Below, piece by piece: positions 18,369 to 26,811 of a stretch of DNA of 32,283 bases. Numbering within the stretch: the first letter of the stretch is position 1; every line of letters starts with the position of its first letter. The notes under the pieces were generated by a model, which was not told the origin of the DNA, ran no database searches, and saw only the letters and a list, made by a program, of their open reading frames with translations. The position numbers and the translations under genes were made by a program. Where the stretch lies: contig VGER01000021.1 of NCBI GenBank assembly GCA_016869235.1, positions 1-32,283 of the forward strand, given 5' to 3'. Origin of the DNA: Alphaproteobacteria bacterium (GTDB lineage Bacteria > Pseudomonadota > Alphaproteobacteria > UBA2966 > CAIVPW01).

Positions 18369-20882
18369 ATGGAAGCGCGGAGCCGAGGGGCCGTTTCCGG
18401 GCGCGGCCGCGTCGTTGCGGTGCTGGGCCCGACCAACACCGGCAAGACGCACCTGGCCGTCGAGCGTCTCGTCGGTCACGCCAGCGGCGTCATAGGACTG
18501 CCGCTGCGACTGCTCGCCCGCGAGATCTACGACCGGGTCGTGCGGCACAAGGGCGCCCACGCCGTCGCCCTCGTCACCGGAGAGGAGAAGATCGTCCCGC
18601 CGCACGCGACGCATTTCGTCTGCACGGTCGAGTCGATGCCGTCCGACCGGGATTTTGACTTCCTCGCTGTGGACGAGGTCCAGCTGGCCGCGGATCCCGA
18701 GCGCGGGCACGTCTTCACCGACCGATTGCTGCACGCGCGTGGCCGCCACGAGACGATGTTCCTGGGCGCCGAGACGATCCGGCCCATCGTCCGCGCCCTC
18801 GTTCCCGATGCCGAATTCATTGCCCGGCCCCGCCTCTCGACTCTGCGGTATGGCGGGCACCACAAGCTGGCGCGGCTGTCACGGCGCAGCGCCGTGGTCG
18901 CCTTCTCGGCCGAGGACGTCTACGCCATCGCCGAGCTGGTGCGCCGCCAGCGCGGCGGCGCCGCCGTCGTACTCGGCGCGCTGAGCCCGCGCACGCGCAA
19001 CGCCCAGGTCGCCATGTTCGAGAGCGGCGAAGTGGACTTCATGGTGGCGACCGACGCCATCGGCATGGGGCTCAACCTCAACCTCGACACGGTGGCGTTC
19101 GCGGCGACGCGCAAGTTCGACGGCCAGCATGCCCGCAAGCTGACGCCGGCCGAAGTGGGCCAAATCGCCGGCCGCGCCGGGCGGCACCTGTCGGACGGCG
19201 CGTTCGGCACCACCGGCCGCGCGCCCGAGCTGGAAACAGAGACGATCGAGCGGGTGGAGAACCACCGCTTCGATCCCATCCGCACCATCTTCTGGCGCAA
19301 CAGCGCGCTCTCCTTCGCCTCGCCCAAGGCGCTGATCGACTCGCTCGAGGAGCCGCCGCCGCCCGAGTGGCGCAAGTTCGCCATCCGACCGCGCCGCGCC
19401 ATCGACCAGGCCGCGTTCGAGACGCTGTCGATGACTCGCGAGGTGCACGGCCCCGCGGCCGTGCGCCTGCTGTGGGACGTGTGCCAGGTCCCCGACTATC
19501 GCAAGACCATGACGGAGTCGCACACGCGGCTGCTGGGGCGCATCCACGAGTTCCTGTCGGGACCGCAAGGCATGCTGCCCACCGACTGGCTAGCCGACCA
19601 TGTGGCGCGGCTCGACCGCACCGACGGCGACATCGACACGCTGGCGACGCGCATCGCCTACATCCGCACCTGGACCTACGTCTGTCACCGCACCGGCTGG
19701 CTGCGCGATGCAGCGCACTGGCAGGAGCGCACGCGCGAGGTCGAGGACCGCCTGTCGGATGCGCTGCACGAGCGTCTCACCCAGCGCTTCGTCGACCGCC
19801 GCAGCGCGGTGCTGTCGCGCAAGCTCGGCGACCGCACCGACCTGTTCAGCACCGTGGACGACAAGGGCGTCGTGTCGGTGGAGGGCCACGCCATCGGCAA
19901 GCTGGAGGGATTCCGCTTCCTCGCCGATATCGCCGACTCCACCACCGAGACGCGTCTGCTGCGCACGGCGGCGCACCGGTCGCTGCGGCCGGAGATCGCG
20001 CGGCGCGCCCGCGACCTGCTCGCCGAGGCGGACTCCGCCTTCCACTTGGACGATCGAGGCATCGTGCGGTGGCGCGATGCTCCCATCGCCCGGCTGCAGG
20101 CGGGGACGGGCGTGCTGACGCCGCGTCTGGACCTCTTGCACGGCGACCTGCTGGAAGGCGGTGCGCGCTCCGACGTCGAGGCGCGCCTCGGCCGCTGGCT
20201 CGATGCGCACCTGCATGCGCTGCTCAGGCCGCTGCACCGCTTGGGCGGCGAAGGGCTTACGGGGGCCGCGCGCGGTATCGCATTTCAGATGCAGGAGGGT
20301 CTCGGCTTTCTGCCGCGCAGCCGCATCGCCGAGCAGCTGGCAACTCTTGGGCCGGCAGACCGCAAGGCGCTGCGCAAGCGGGCCGTGCAGATCGGCGCCC
20401 ACGCCGTCTTCTTGCCGCCGCTGCTGAAGGCGAAGGCGAGCGCCCTGCGCGCGCTCCTGTGGGCGGTGCATCACCGCCTCGATCCGCTTCCCCGCCCGCT
20501 CGCGGAAGGGCGCGTCTCGCTCGATGTCGATCCGGAGCTGGCGCTCGGCTACTACCAGGCCGCCGGCTACGTCGTGTTCGGCGCGCGCGCCATCCGCGTC
20601 GACATGGTCGAGCGCCTCGCCGCGACCATGATGATGCGCGCACGCAAAGGCCCCGTTGCCGTCACCCACGAGCTGCAGGCCCTGGTGGGGTGCAGCCGCG
20701 ATGCCTTCGAGACCGTGCTGCTCGGCATCGGCTTCCGCCGCACCGAGACCGAAGCCGGGCCTGCGTTCGTGCCGGCGCCGCAGCGGCGCAAGCACGAGCG
20801 CCGGCGCGCACCGCAGCATGGGGAGCATTCGCCGTTCGCGGCGCTGCGCGACCTTACGCCGCGCACCAAGGCGCGGCGCTAG
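18369..20882 (+). CDS. SUV3-like (MgpS-type) superfamily 2 RNA helicase
   Basis: Predicted ATP-dependent RNA helicase related to mitochondrial SUV3, which unwinds structured RNA during decay. In the 837-residue product, Walker A GPTNTGKT is at residues 20-27 and the DEAD-like box DEVQ at 102-105. VATDAIGMGLNLNLDTVAF and QIAGRAGRH (motif VI) are in the second RecA domain, about residues 180-330. A long helical C-terminal region follows (about 350-837). A Lys/Arg-rich end (RRKHERRRAPQHG) may contact RNA. Many alphaproteobacterial homologues are longer, above 1000 residues with extended basic tails, so this one is compact. The S4-domain gene starts 6 bases downstream, suggesting coupled roles in RNA handling. 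Confidence 0.93.
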   Translation: MEARSRGAVSGRGRVVAVLGPTNTGKTHLAVERLVGHASGVIGLPLRLLAREIYDRVVRHKGAHAVALVTGEEKIVPPHATHFVCTVESMPSDRDFDFLAVDEVQLAADPERGHVFTDRLLHARGRHETMFLGAETIRPIVRALVPDAEFIARPRLSTLRYGGHHKLARLSRRSAVVAFSAEDVYAIAELVRRQRGGAAVVLGALSPRTRNAQVAMFESGEVDFMVATDAIGMGLNLNLDTVAFAATRKFDGQHARKLTPAEVGQIAGRAGRHLSDGAFGTTGRAPELETETIERVENHRFDPIRTIFWRNSALSFASPKALIDSLEEPPPPEWRKFAIRPRRAIDQAAFETLSMTREVHGPAAVRLLWDVCQVPDYRKTMTESHTRLLGRIHEFLSGPQGMLPTDWLADHVARLDRTDGDIDTLATRIAYIRTWTYVCHRTGWLRDAAHWQERTREVEDRLSDALHERLTQRFVDRRSAVLSRKLGDRTDLFSTVDDKGVVSVEGHAIGKLEGFRFLADIADSTTETRLLRTAAHRSLRPEIARRARDLLAEADSAFHLDDRGIVRWRDAPIARLQAGTGVLTPRLDLLHGDLLEGGARSDVEARLGRWLDAHLHALLRPLHRLGGEGLTGAARGIAFQMQEGLGFLPRSRIAEQLATLGPADRKALRKRAVQIGAHAVFLPPLLKAKASALRALLWAVHHRLDPLPRPLAEGRVSLDVDPELALGYYQAAGYVVFGARAIRVDMVERLAATMMMRARKGPVAVTHELQALVGCSRDAFETVLLGIGFRRTETEAGPAFVPAPQRRKHERRRAPQHGEHSPFAALRDLTPRTKARR

Positions 20883-20888
20883 GGGCGC

Positions 20889-21278
20889 ATGGCCGAGTCC
20901 CTGCGTCTCGATCGCTGGCTGTGGTTCGCGCGCTTCTTCAAGAGCCGCACTCTCGCCGCCGAGGCGTGCGCGTCGCATCGCGTGCGCTGCAACGGGGCGC
21001 CGGTGGCCAAGCCGGGGGCTTCCATCAGGGTCGGCGACGTGCTCACCTTTTCGCTCGGCCCGCACGTCCGCGTGGTGAAGGTGCTCGCCACCGGCACGCG
21101 CCGCGGACCGTTCGCGGAAGCACGCCAGCTGTACGAGGATCTGTCGCCGCCGACAGCGGCGGCTGCGCCGAGTTCCATCCCGGCAGTGGGACAACGCGAG
21201 CGCGGTGAGGGACGCCCGACCAAGGCAGAGCGGCGCGCCATCGATCGCCTGCAGGGCAAAGACCTAGAGGAATCATAG
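20889..21278 (+). CDS. RNA-binding S4 domain protein (Hsp15-like)
   Basis: A 129-residue protein with an N-terminal S4 RNA-binding domain: LRLDRWLWFARFFKSRTLAAE, HRVRCNGAPVAKPGASIRVGD, then VLTFSLGPHVRVVKVLATGTRRGPFAEA. This is the Hsp15/HslR arrangement; E. coli Hsp15 binds free 50S subunits carrying nascent chains after heat shock. The C-terminal 45 residues are hydrophilic and charged (REGRPTKAERRAIDRLQG-like). The gene lies 6 bases after the SUV3-like helicase and is likely co-translated. The exact RNA target here is unknown. Confidence 0.9.
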   Translation: MAESLRLDRWLWFARFFKSRTLAAEACASHRVRCNGAPVAKPGASIRVGDVLTFSLGPHVRVVKVLATGTRRGPFAEARQLYEDLSPPTAAAAPSSIPAVGQRERGEGRPTKAERRAIDRLQGKDLEES

Positions 21279-21332
21279 GCCGCGCAATCGCGGGTGGCGC
21301 AATGCCGTTCGGCATGGTAGGCCCGCACCCGC

Positions 21333-21811
21333 ATGATGCTCGACCGTATCCGCACCTTGTTCGCCGGCGGACCGTTGCCGGCGGCGAAGACCGGGGACCT
21401 GCACGAGGACCGCAACCTCGCCGCCGCGGCGCTGCTGGTCGAGGGGCCCTGTTGGACGGAACCTTCGCCGAGAAGGAACGTTCCGCCATCCAGGCGATCC
21501 TGGTGCGGAACTTCAGCATGACGGCCACCGACGCGGCGGAGCTGATCGAAGAGGCGGAGAAGGCACAGGCCCAGGCCAACCACCTGGTGCGGTTCACGCG
21601 CACGCTGAAGGAGGCCTATGGCCCGGACGAGCGCGCCGCCATCCTGGAGATGCTGTGGGAGGTCGCCTATGCCGACGGCGTGCTGCACCACTACGAGGCC
21701 AACCTGCTGCGCCGCATCAGCGGGCTTCTCTATGTTTCCGACCGTGAGGCCGGGGCAGCGCGCAAGCGGGTCTTGGCCCGCCTTGGGCTGGAGGACCTTC
21801 CGCCCACCTAG
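21333..21811 (+). pseudogene. TerB-like (tellurite resistance TerB family) protein, frameshifted
   Basis: Two frames join to make one TerB-like protein. The first, from ATG 21333 or 21336, reads MLDRIRTLFAGG and then LHEDRNLAAAALLVEG. The second continues ALLDGTFAEKERSAIQAIL and AILEMLWEVAYADGVLHHYE and ends GLEDLPPT. The break lies at GAGGGGCCC (21441-21449); one extra base there would restore LVEAALLDG, as expected for the family. Restored length would be about 158 residues: an alpha-helical, acidic cytoplasmic protein. TerB-like proteins bind metals through acidic residues, but the role of this chromosomal type is unknown. It sits between the S4 gene and fdxA. Confidence 0.8.
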
Positions 21812-21838
21812 ACAGCACATTATATCCGGCGCTATACA
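21809..21838 (+). promoter_or_regulatory. Candidate fdxA promoter
   Basis: TAGACA (21809-21814, overlapping the TerB-like stop codon) and TATACA (21833-21838) are 18 bases apart. They lie in an unusually A/T-rich patch before fdxA. The leader would be about 36 bases long and contains AGAGAGAG just before the ATG. Confidence 0.45.
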
Positions 21839-21880
21839 GCGCTGAGCCTTTTCCCCACGTCCCCTATTCCAGAGAGAGCG

Positions 21881-22222
21881 ATGACGTACGTCGTCAACGA
21901 GAACTGCATCAAGTGCAAGTACACCGACTGCGTCGAGGTGTGCCCCGTCGACTGCTTCTACGAGGGCGAGAACATGCTCGTCATCCATCCCGACGAATGC
22001 ATCGACTGCGGTGTGTGCGAGCCCGAGTGCCCGGTCGAGGCGATCGTGCCCGACACCAAGGGCGAGGACGTCTCATCGCTGATCGAGCTGAACCGCAAGT
22101 ACGCCCAGGCGTGGCCGAACATTACGCGCCGCAAGGACGCGCCGGCCGACGCCGACAAGTTCAAGGAAGAGAAGGGCAAGCTCGAGAAGTACTTCAGCCC
22201 GAACCCGGGCTCCGGCGACTAG
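21881..22222 (+). CDS. fdxA: 7Fe ferredoxin FdxA
   Basis: Soluble low-potential electron carrier with one [3Fe-4S] and one [4Fe-4S] cluster. The 113-residue protein has Cys9, Cys12, Cys17, Cys21 and Cys25 in the first half and Cys40, Cys43, Cys46, Cys50 ([12 protein letters not shown]) in the second. This is the Azotobacter FdI-like 7Fe pattern, in which Cys12 would be the free one. The C-terminal extension ([19 protein letters not shown], containing WPNITRRKD) is typical of FdxA. It has its own promoter candidate. It commonly lies upstream of carD in alphaproteobacteria; here a molybdoenzyme gene on the other strand intervenes. Confidence 0.96.
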   Translation: MTYVVNENCIKCKYTDCVEVCPVDCFYEGENMLVIHPDECIDCGVCEPECPVEAIVPDTKGEDVSSLIELNRKYAQAWPNITRRKDAPADADKFKEEKGKLEKYFSPNPGSGD

Positions 22223-22246
22223 CCGCCGCGCCACCGCCGCGCACCG

Positions 22247-24691
22247 TCACGGCATTCGGACCGGCAGCGACCGGCAGCGCTTGCCGGTCGCGGTGAAGAT
22301 CGCGTTGGCGACCGCCGGCGCGACCGGCGGCACGCCCGGCTCGCCGGCGCCGCCGGGCGGCTCGCGGCTCGGCACCAGGTGCACCTCGACGGCGGGCGCT
22401 TCGTGGAAGCGCACGATGGGAAAGTCGAGGAAGCTCCGCTCGACGGCGGCGCCGTCCTTGAAGGTGATCTCGCCGAGCAGCGTCGCGCTGAGCGCAAAGA
22501 TCACCGCGCCCTCCATCTGCGCCGCCACCGCGTCGGGATTGACGACAATGCCGCAATCGGCGGCAACGATGACGCGATCGACTCGCGGCACGCCCGCCGG
22601 CCGCGCCGTCACTTCCGCCACGACCGCCACGTAGCTGCCGAACGAGTGATATGAGGCGATGCCGCGACCGCGCCCTTGCGGCAGCGGCGTGTCCCAGCCC
22701 GCCCGCGCCGCCGCAAGCCGCAGCACGCCGGCGAGGCGCGGCTGCGCCGCGAGATGCGCGAGCCGGAAGGCGAGCGGGTCGGCAGCCGCCGCGTGCGCAA
22801 GCTCGTCGACGAAGCCTTCGACGGCAAAGGCGTTCTGGCTGGCGCCGACGGCGCGCCAGGCGCTCACCGGAATGGGCAGGTCCACCACCACGTGCTCCTC
22901 GCGGTAGTGCGGCACGTCGTAGAGCATGCGCACGCCATCCAGCGACATGCCCGGTCCGGCGTAGCGCAACGACAGCGCGGCGATGCGGCCGTCGTCACCG
23001 ACGGTGCCGCGGGCCAGGGCCTTGTTGGCGGGGCGGAACGAGCCGTGGCGCATGTCGTCGTCGCGCGACCACAGCAGCTGCACGGGATGGTCCACGCGCG
23101 TCGCAAGGTCCACCGCCTCCTGCACGAAATCGCTTTCCATGCGCCGGCCGAACGAGCCGCCGAGGAACGTGGTGTGCACGGCGATCGACGACGCCGGCAA
23201 GCCAGAGATCTCCGCGGCAATGGCGCGCACGTCGGCGGGAGACTGGGTGCCGACCCACACCTCGGCATCGCGCTCGGCTAGGCGCACGGTGCAGTTCATC
23301 GGCTCCATCGGCGCGTGCGCCTGGAACGGCGTCGCGTAGGTCGCCTCGACCACGCGCCCGGCGCGCTTGAGCACCCCCTCGGCATCGCCGGTGGTGGGGC
23401 GCGCCGCACGGCCAGCCTTGGCAAGGCCGCCATCGAGCGCGCGCGCGATCGCCGCGCTGTCCAAACCCGGCCGGCCCTTCCACTGCACGTCCAGCGCGGC
23501 GCGTCCGGCGAGCGCCGCGCAGGGCGTCTCGGCGACCACCGCGAGCCCGGCGTCCACCTCGATGACCGCCAGCACGCCCGGCGTCGCTTCGGCGCGGGAG
23601 GTGTCCGCGCGCGCCAGCGCCGCACCGGCGAACGCAGGCCGCTGGAGCACGGCGTAGACCAGCTCCGGCAGCCGCACGTCGATGCCGTAGGTCGTCTCGC
23701 CGCGCACGTGGGCGGGGATATCCAGGCGCGGCGTCGCCTTGCCGATCAGGCGGAAGGTGGACGCATCCTTGAGAGGCGGCTTCGCCGGCGGCGCCCGCTT
23801 GGCGGCGCGCGCGGCGAGCTGTCCGTACGTCGCCACCTTGTTGCTGCCGAGGTGGCGGACGGCGCCCGACTCGGCGCGGCAGTCCGCCGCGGCGACGTTC
23901 CACTTGGCGGCGGCCTCGGCGACGAGCATCTCGCGCGCCGCGGCACCGGCGCGCCGCAACGGCTCGAAGCTCGAGCGGATGCTGGTGCTGCCGCCGGTCG
24001 ATTGCTCGCCGAACATCGGATTGGCGTAGGCGCGGTCGACGGGCGCGAACTCGAAGCGCACGTGCTCGAGTTCGACCTCGAGCTCCTCGGCGACCAGCAT
24101 CGAAAGGCCCGTGACGGCACCCTGCCCCATCTCGGCGCGGTCGATGCGCACGGTGACGATGCCGTCGTCGCCGATGGCAACCCACGGATTGAACGCGTGA
24201 CCCGGCATCGCCGCAGGAGGTCGCGGCGCATTGGCGATCGTCCGTGATCCGGACCCGCCCAGGCGGGCGAGCGCCTTGCGGGCGCGCGCGTAGCTGCCGC
24301 AGCGGCACAGCACCTCGGACATCGCCCGCGCCAACGCTGCCGGCGAGGCGCCGGGCTGAGACGTGGCCGCCGCGGCCGCCATCACCATGGCGGGCTGGCA
24401 GTAGCCGCACTGCGGCACCTGCTCGGCGATCCAGGCGTCGATGGCGGGGTGGCCGGCCGCCGCCAATCCCTCGATGGTGGTCACCGCCTTGCCCGCCGCC
24501 TCGCCCAGAGTGATTTGGCACGCCTTGGCGGCGCGGCCGTCGAGGTGGAGGGTGCAGACGCCGCACGCCCCCACGCCGCAGCCAAACTTGGTTCCGGTGA
24601 GACCCGCCTCGTCCCGCAGGACCCAAAGGAGGGGGGTGTCGGGTGGAGAGCGCAACTCTGTCGAACGACCGTTCAGTTGCAGGGTGACCAC
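22247..24691 (-). CDS. Fused [2Fe-2S]/molybdopterin oxidoreductase (isoquinoline 1-oxidoreductase type)
   Basis: Xanthine-dehydrogenase-family molybdenum hydroxylase in one 814-residue chain, starting at GTG 24691. Residues 1-150 equal the small IorA-type subunit: plant-type [2Fe-2S] cluster Cys38, Cys43, Cys46, Cys58 ([14 protein letters not shown]) and the second cluster Cys95, Cys98, Cys129, Cys131 (QCGYCQP, CRCGSY). Residues about 165-814 equal the large molybdopterin subunit Ior[70 protein letters not shown] and the C-terminal [19 protein letters not shown] with the likely catalytic Glu. No FAD subunit is present or adjacent. Substrate unknown: an N-heterocycle or aldehyde is possible. 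In most genomes the two parts are separate genes. Confidence 0.9.
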   Translation of the reverse strand: MVTLQLNGRSTELRSPPDTPLLWVLRDEAGLTGTKFGCGVGACGVCTLHLDGRAAKACQITLGEAAGKAVTTIEGLAAAGHPAIDAWIAEQVPQCGYCQPAMVMAAAAATSQPGASPAALARAMSEVLCRCGSYARARKALARLGGSGSRTIANAPRPPAAMPGHAFNPWVAIGDDGIVTVRIDRAEMGQGAVTGLSMLVAEELEVELEHVRFEFAPVDRAYANPMFGEQSTGGSTSIRSSFEPLRRAGAAAREMLVAEAAAKWNVAAADCRAESGAVRHLGSNKVATYGQLAARAAKRAPPAKPPLKDASTFRLIGKATPRLDIPAHVRGETTYGIDVRLPELVYAVLQRPAFAGAALARADTSRAEATPGVLAVIEVDAGLAVVAETPCAALAGRAALDVQWKGRPGLDSAAIARALDGGLAKAGRAARPTTGDAEGVLKRAGRVVEATYATPFQAHAPMEPMNCTVRLAERDAEVWVGTQSPADVRAIAAEISGLPASSIAVHTTFLGGSFGRRMESDFVQEAVDLATRVDHPVQLLWSRDDDMRHGSFRPANKALARGTVGDDGRIAALSLRYAGPGMSLDGVRMLYDVPHYREEHVVVDLPIPVSAWRAVGASQNAFAVEGFVDELAHAAAADPLAFRLAHLAAQPRLAGVLRLAAARAGWDTPLPQGRGRGIASYHSFGSYVAVVAEVTARPAGVPRVDRVIVAADCGIVVNPDAVAAQMEGAVIFALSATLLGEITFKDGAAVERSFLDFPIVRFHEAPAVEVHLVPSREPPGGAGEPGVPPVAPAVANAIFTATGKRCRSLPVRMP

Positions 24692-24804
24692 AGGCGCCCT
24701 ACCTGACTTACCGTCATTTCCGACGGCAATCCTGGCTGAGTTTCCGCGAGAAATGCTGGCGTTACCGGCTTTCGCGGGGCCGCCCGCTAGGTTTTGCCCT
24801 CTGT

Positions 24805-24825
24805 TTGTGCTATATTGTCACACAA
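24805..24825 (+). promoter_or_regulatory. -10 box within an inverted repeat upstream of carD
   Basis: The 240-base gap between the divergent molybdoenzyme and carD genes contains TATATT (24811-24816), a strong -10-like element without a clear -35. It is flanked by TTGTG (24805-24809) and CACAA (24821-24825), an inverted repeat that could be an operator covering the promoter. Nothing else is evident in the gap apart from a short CCGTC/GACGG repeat near 24711. Confidence 0.35.
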
Positions 24826-24931
24826 GGGTAGCGACCAGCGCAAAACCGGACCGGGGGCCCGCGACCGCCTAACCAAGGCGGATCGGCGGAGCGGTGCGTT
24901 TCAGGTCGGGCCAAGCCAGAACCTCAGGAGC

Positions 24932-25840
24932 ATGAAAACCGTGACGCCGAAAAGCAAGACCAAGCGGCCGGCTGAGCGCGGGGCGGCCAAGGCGGCCGCG
25001 CCTGCGGCTGCCCGCCACGCCCGCGCCCAGGCGCGGCCGGCGAGCGCCGGAACCCGGCGCAAGCCGCAGAAGGAAGCGCCGCGCGCCGCGGCAGCCAGGC
25101 CGGCGCCCAAGCCGGTCGCCAAGGCCGCGAAGGCTCACAAGCCGGTCGTGGCACCCAAGGCAGCGGCGACGATGGTGAAGAAGGCGGTGCCCAAGGCGAT
25201 GCCGCCCAGGCCAGGACAGGTGCAAGTGGTGGGTAAGGTACAGGTGGTCGGCAAGAGTGCGGAGCGTCCGGCGGTAGGCCGCGCGACGAACAAGGCGCAT
25301 CCGGTAACGAAGCCGACGCCCACCGCGACCCACAAGGAGCGCGCCGAGGCGCTGCAGGAGTTCGGCGCCAAGGACTACATCGTCTATCCGACCCACGGCG
25401 TCGGCTACGTCCAGGCGGTCGAGCGCCAGGAGATCGCCGGCATGCACGTCGACCTGTTCGTCATCACCTTCGAGAAGAACAAGATGACGCTGCGCGTGCC
25501 CGTCTCGAAGGCGAAGCACGTCGGCATGCGCAAGCTGTCGACTCCCAAGGTCATGGACTCGGCCCTTGCAACCCTGAAGGGCCGCGCCCGCGTGAAGCGC
25601 ACCATGTGGAGCCGGCGCGCCCAGGAGTACGAGGCGAAGATCAACTCGGGCAACCCGGTGTCGATCGCCGAGGTCATCCGCGACCTGCACCGCAGCGCCA
25701 ACCAGCCCGACCAGTCGTACAGCGAGCGCCAGATCTACGAGGCGGCGCTCGGGCGCCTGGCGCACGAGCTCGCCGCCGTCGAGAAGATCGACGAGCAGGC
25801 CGCCACCGAGCGTCTGGAAAAGGTTCTGCGGGCGGCCTGA
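24932..25840 (+). CDS. carD: CarD-family transcription regulator with a long basic N-terminal tail
   Basis: CarD proteins bind the RNA polymerase beta subunit and stabilise open complexes at rRNA and other promoters. The CarD core occupies about residues 143-302: FGAKDYIVYPTHGVGYVQAVE (RNA polymerase-interacting Tudor-like domain), FVITFEKNKMTLRVPVSKA, then the helical DNA-binding part with RVKRTMWSRRAQEYEAKINSG and the final ATERLEKVLRAA helix. Unusually, 142 residues rich in Lys, Ala, Pro and Arg precede it, resembling a histone-H1-like tail. AGGAG lies only one base before ATG 24932, so GTG 24941 (codon 4) may be the real start. A strong terminator follows, so the gene is probably monocistronic. 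Confidence 0.94.
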   Translation: MKTVTPKSKTKRPAERGAAKAAAPAAARHARAQARPASAGTRRKPQKEAPRAAAARPAPKPVAKAAKAHKPVVAPKAAATMVKKAVPKAMPPRPGQVQVVGKVQVVGKSAERPAVGRATNKAHPVTKPTPTATHKERAEALQEFGAKDYIVYPTHGVGYVQAVERQEIAGMHVDLFVITFEKNKMTLRVPVSKAKHVGMRKLSTPKVMDSALATLKGRARVKRTMWSRRAQEYEAKINSGNPVSIAEVIRDLHRSANQPDQSYSERQIYEAALGRLAHELAAVEKIDEQAATERLEKVLRAA

Positions 25841-25859
25841 AGCCGCAGCGCTGCCGAGC

Positions 25860-25893
25860 ATGCCGAGCGGCGAGGAGCCGCTCGGCATTTTCT
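25860..25893 (+). terminator. Intrinsic terminator after carD
   Basis: A perfect 12-bp stem (ATGCCGAGCGGC, loop GAGGA, GCCGCTCGGCAT) is followed by TTTCTTTTC. It starts 20 bases after the carD stop and is the clearest plus-strand terminator in the window. Confidence 0.93.
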
Positions 25894-25918
25894 TTTCAGT
25901 CAGTGCTTGATGCGGACT

Positions 25919-25940
25919 TGCATCTACGTCAGTAGATGCA
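25919..25940. repeat. Perfect palindrome before the phosphatase-like gene
   Basis: TGCATCTAC (25919-25927), spacer GTCA, GTAGATGCA (25932-25940): a 9-bp perfect inverted repeat ending ten bases before the proposed start codon. There is no U-tract, so it is not a terminator. It could be an operator for a regulator or a leader hairpin affecting translation. Confidence 0.6.
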
Positions 25941-25949
25941 CTGCGCGCG

Positions 25950-26792
25950 GTGGCGCGCCTGGTGCGAACGGGAGTGCACACGCGCGTGGCCGCAGAACCG
26001 GCGAGCTTCTTCTCTGTGCTGGCGCCCGGGCGGCGCGTGTGGGCGGTGGGAGCCATCCACGGCGAAGCGGAGCGTCTCGCCGCCTTGCACGACGAGCTGC
26101 GCACGCGGTTCACGCGCGGCGATCGTCTCGTCTACCTCGGTAACTACCTGGGTCACGGGGCGGGCGTGCTCGCGGCGCAGGAGCACATGCTCGCGTTCCG
26201 CCGCGAGATCATCGCCCGCCCCGGCGTCTTCGCCTGCGACGTCGCCTTCCTGCGCGGCGCACAGGAGGAGATGTGGCGCAAGCTCCTGCAGCTGCAGTTT
26301 GCCACCGGTCCGGGCGAGGTCCTCGAGTGGATGCTGGGCCAGGGCGTCGAGGCAACGCTGCGCGCCTACCGCCAGGATCCGCGCGAGGCCAAGATCGCCT
26401 GCCGCGAGGGGGCGCTGGCCATCGCCAAGTGGACCGTGCAGGTGCGCAACGCCGTGCACGCGCACCCGGGCCACGACGAGCTGCTCGCCTCGCTGCGCCG
26501 CGCCGCCATCACCGCCGGTAACGAGCTTTTGTTCGTCGCCGCCGGCATCGATCCCAACCGGCCGCTCAAGCAGCAGGGCGACGTATTTTGGTGGGGCTCG
26601 GGCTACTTCTCGCAACTCAAGGGCCCCTACGAGGATTTCCGCCGCGTGGTGCGCGGCTGCAGCCGCGCCCGCCAGGGCGTGGACCTGGACAGCTATGGCG
26701 CCACCATCGACGGCGGCGCCGGCTTTGGCGGCAGCCTGAACGCGGTGTGCTTCGACTACGGCGGCAAGGCCGTGGGCTGGATCGAAGCCTAG
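25950..26792 (+). CDS. PPP-type metallophosphoesterase-like protein with degenerate metal site
   Basis: The 280-residue protein follows the layout of PPP serine/threonine phosphatases but lacks most metal ligands. Where the family has GDxHG there is GAIHG (residues 34-38, Asp lost). GDxxDRG is replaced by GNYLGHG (64-70), GNHE by GAQE (103-106), and the later His motif by VAAG (196-199). The C-terminal IDGGAGFGGSL (253-263), matching the family's DTGA-GG-L strand, is kept, so the fold seems intact. It is therefore probably not a metal-dependent phosphatase and may act by binding. GTG 25950 is the first start; GTG 25986, with GGGAG 11 bases upstream, is an alternative. Transcribed after the carD terminator. 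Confidence 0.8.
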   Translation: MARLVRTGVHTRVAAEPASFFSVLAPGRRVWAVGAIHGEAERLAALHDELRTRFTRGDRLVYLGNYLGHGAGVLAAQEHMLAFRREIIARPGVFACDVAFLRGAQEEMWRKLLQLQFATGPGEVLEWMLGQGVEATLRAYRQDPREAKIACREGALAIAKWTVQVRNAVHAHPGHDELLASLRRAAITAGNELLFVAAGIDPNRPLKQQGDVFWWGSGYFSQLKGPYEDFRRVVRGCSRARQGVDLDSYGATIDGGAGFGGSLNAVCFDYGGKAVGWIEA

Positions 26793-26811
26793 GCCCGGCC
26801 GGCTCGCCGGC

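Noticed and set aside
19367..21208. Plus-strand ORF of 613 codons inside the helicase gene
   Set aside because: Alternative frame of a certain helicase gene, with Arg/Ala-rich low-complexity composition.
22995..24626. Minus-strand ORF of 543 codons overlapping the molybdoenzyme in another frame
   Set aside because: The molybdoenzyme frame has all cluster cysteines and family motifs; this one has none.
24711..24726. Inverted repeat CCGTC-N6-GACGG before the molybdoenzyme gene
   Set aside because: Only five base pairs and not convincingly placed relative to a promoter; could be chance.
25080..25330. Repetitive Lys/Ala/Pro codons in carD as a possible repeat array or CRISPR-like element
   Set aside because: No regular unit with unique spacers; it is low-complexity coding sequence in frame with the CarD core.
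24869..26113. Minus-strand ORF of 414 codons opposite carD
   Set aside because: Antisense to a clear CarD protein; the composition reflects the repetitive basic tail read backwards.
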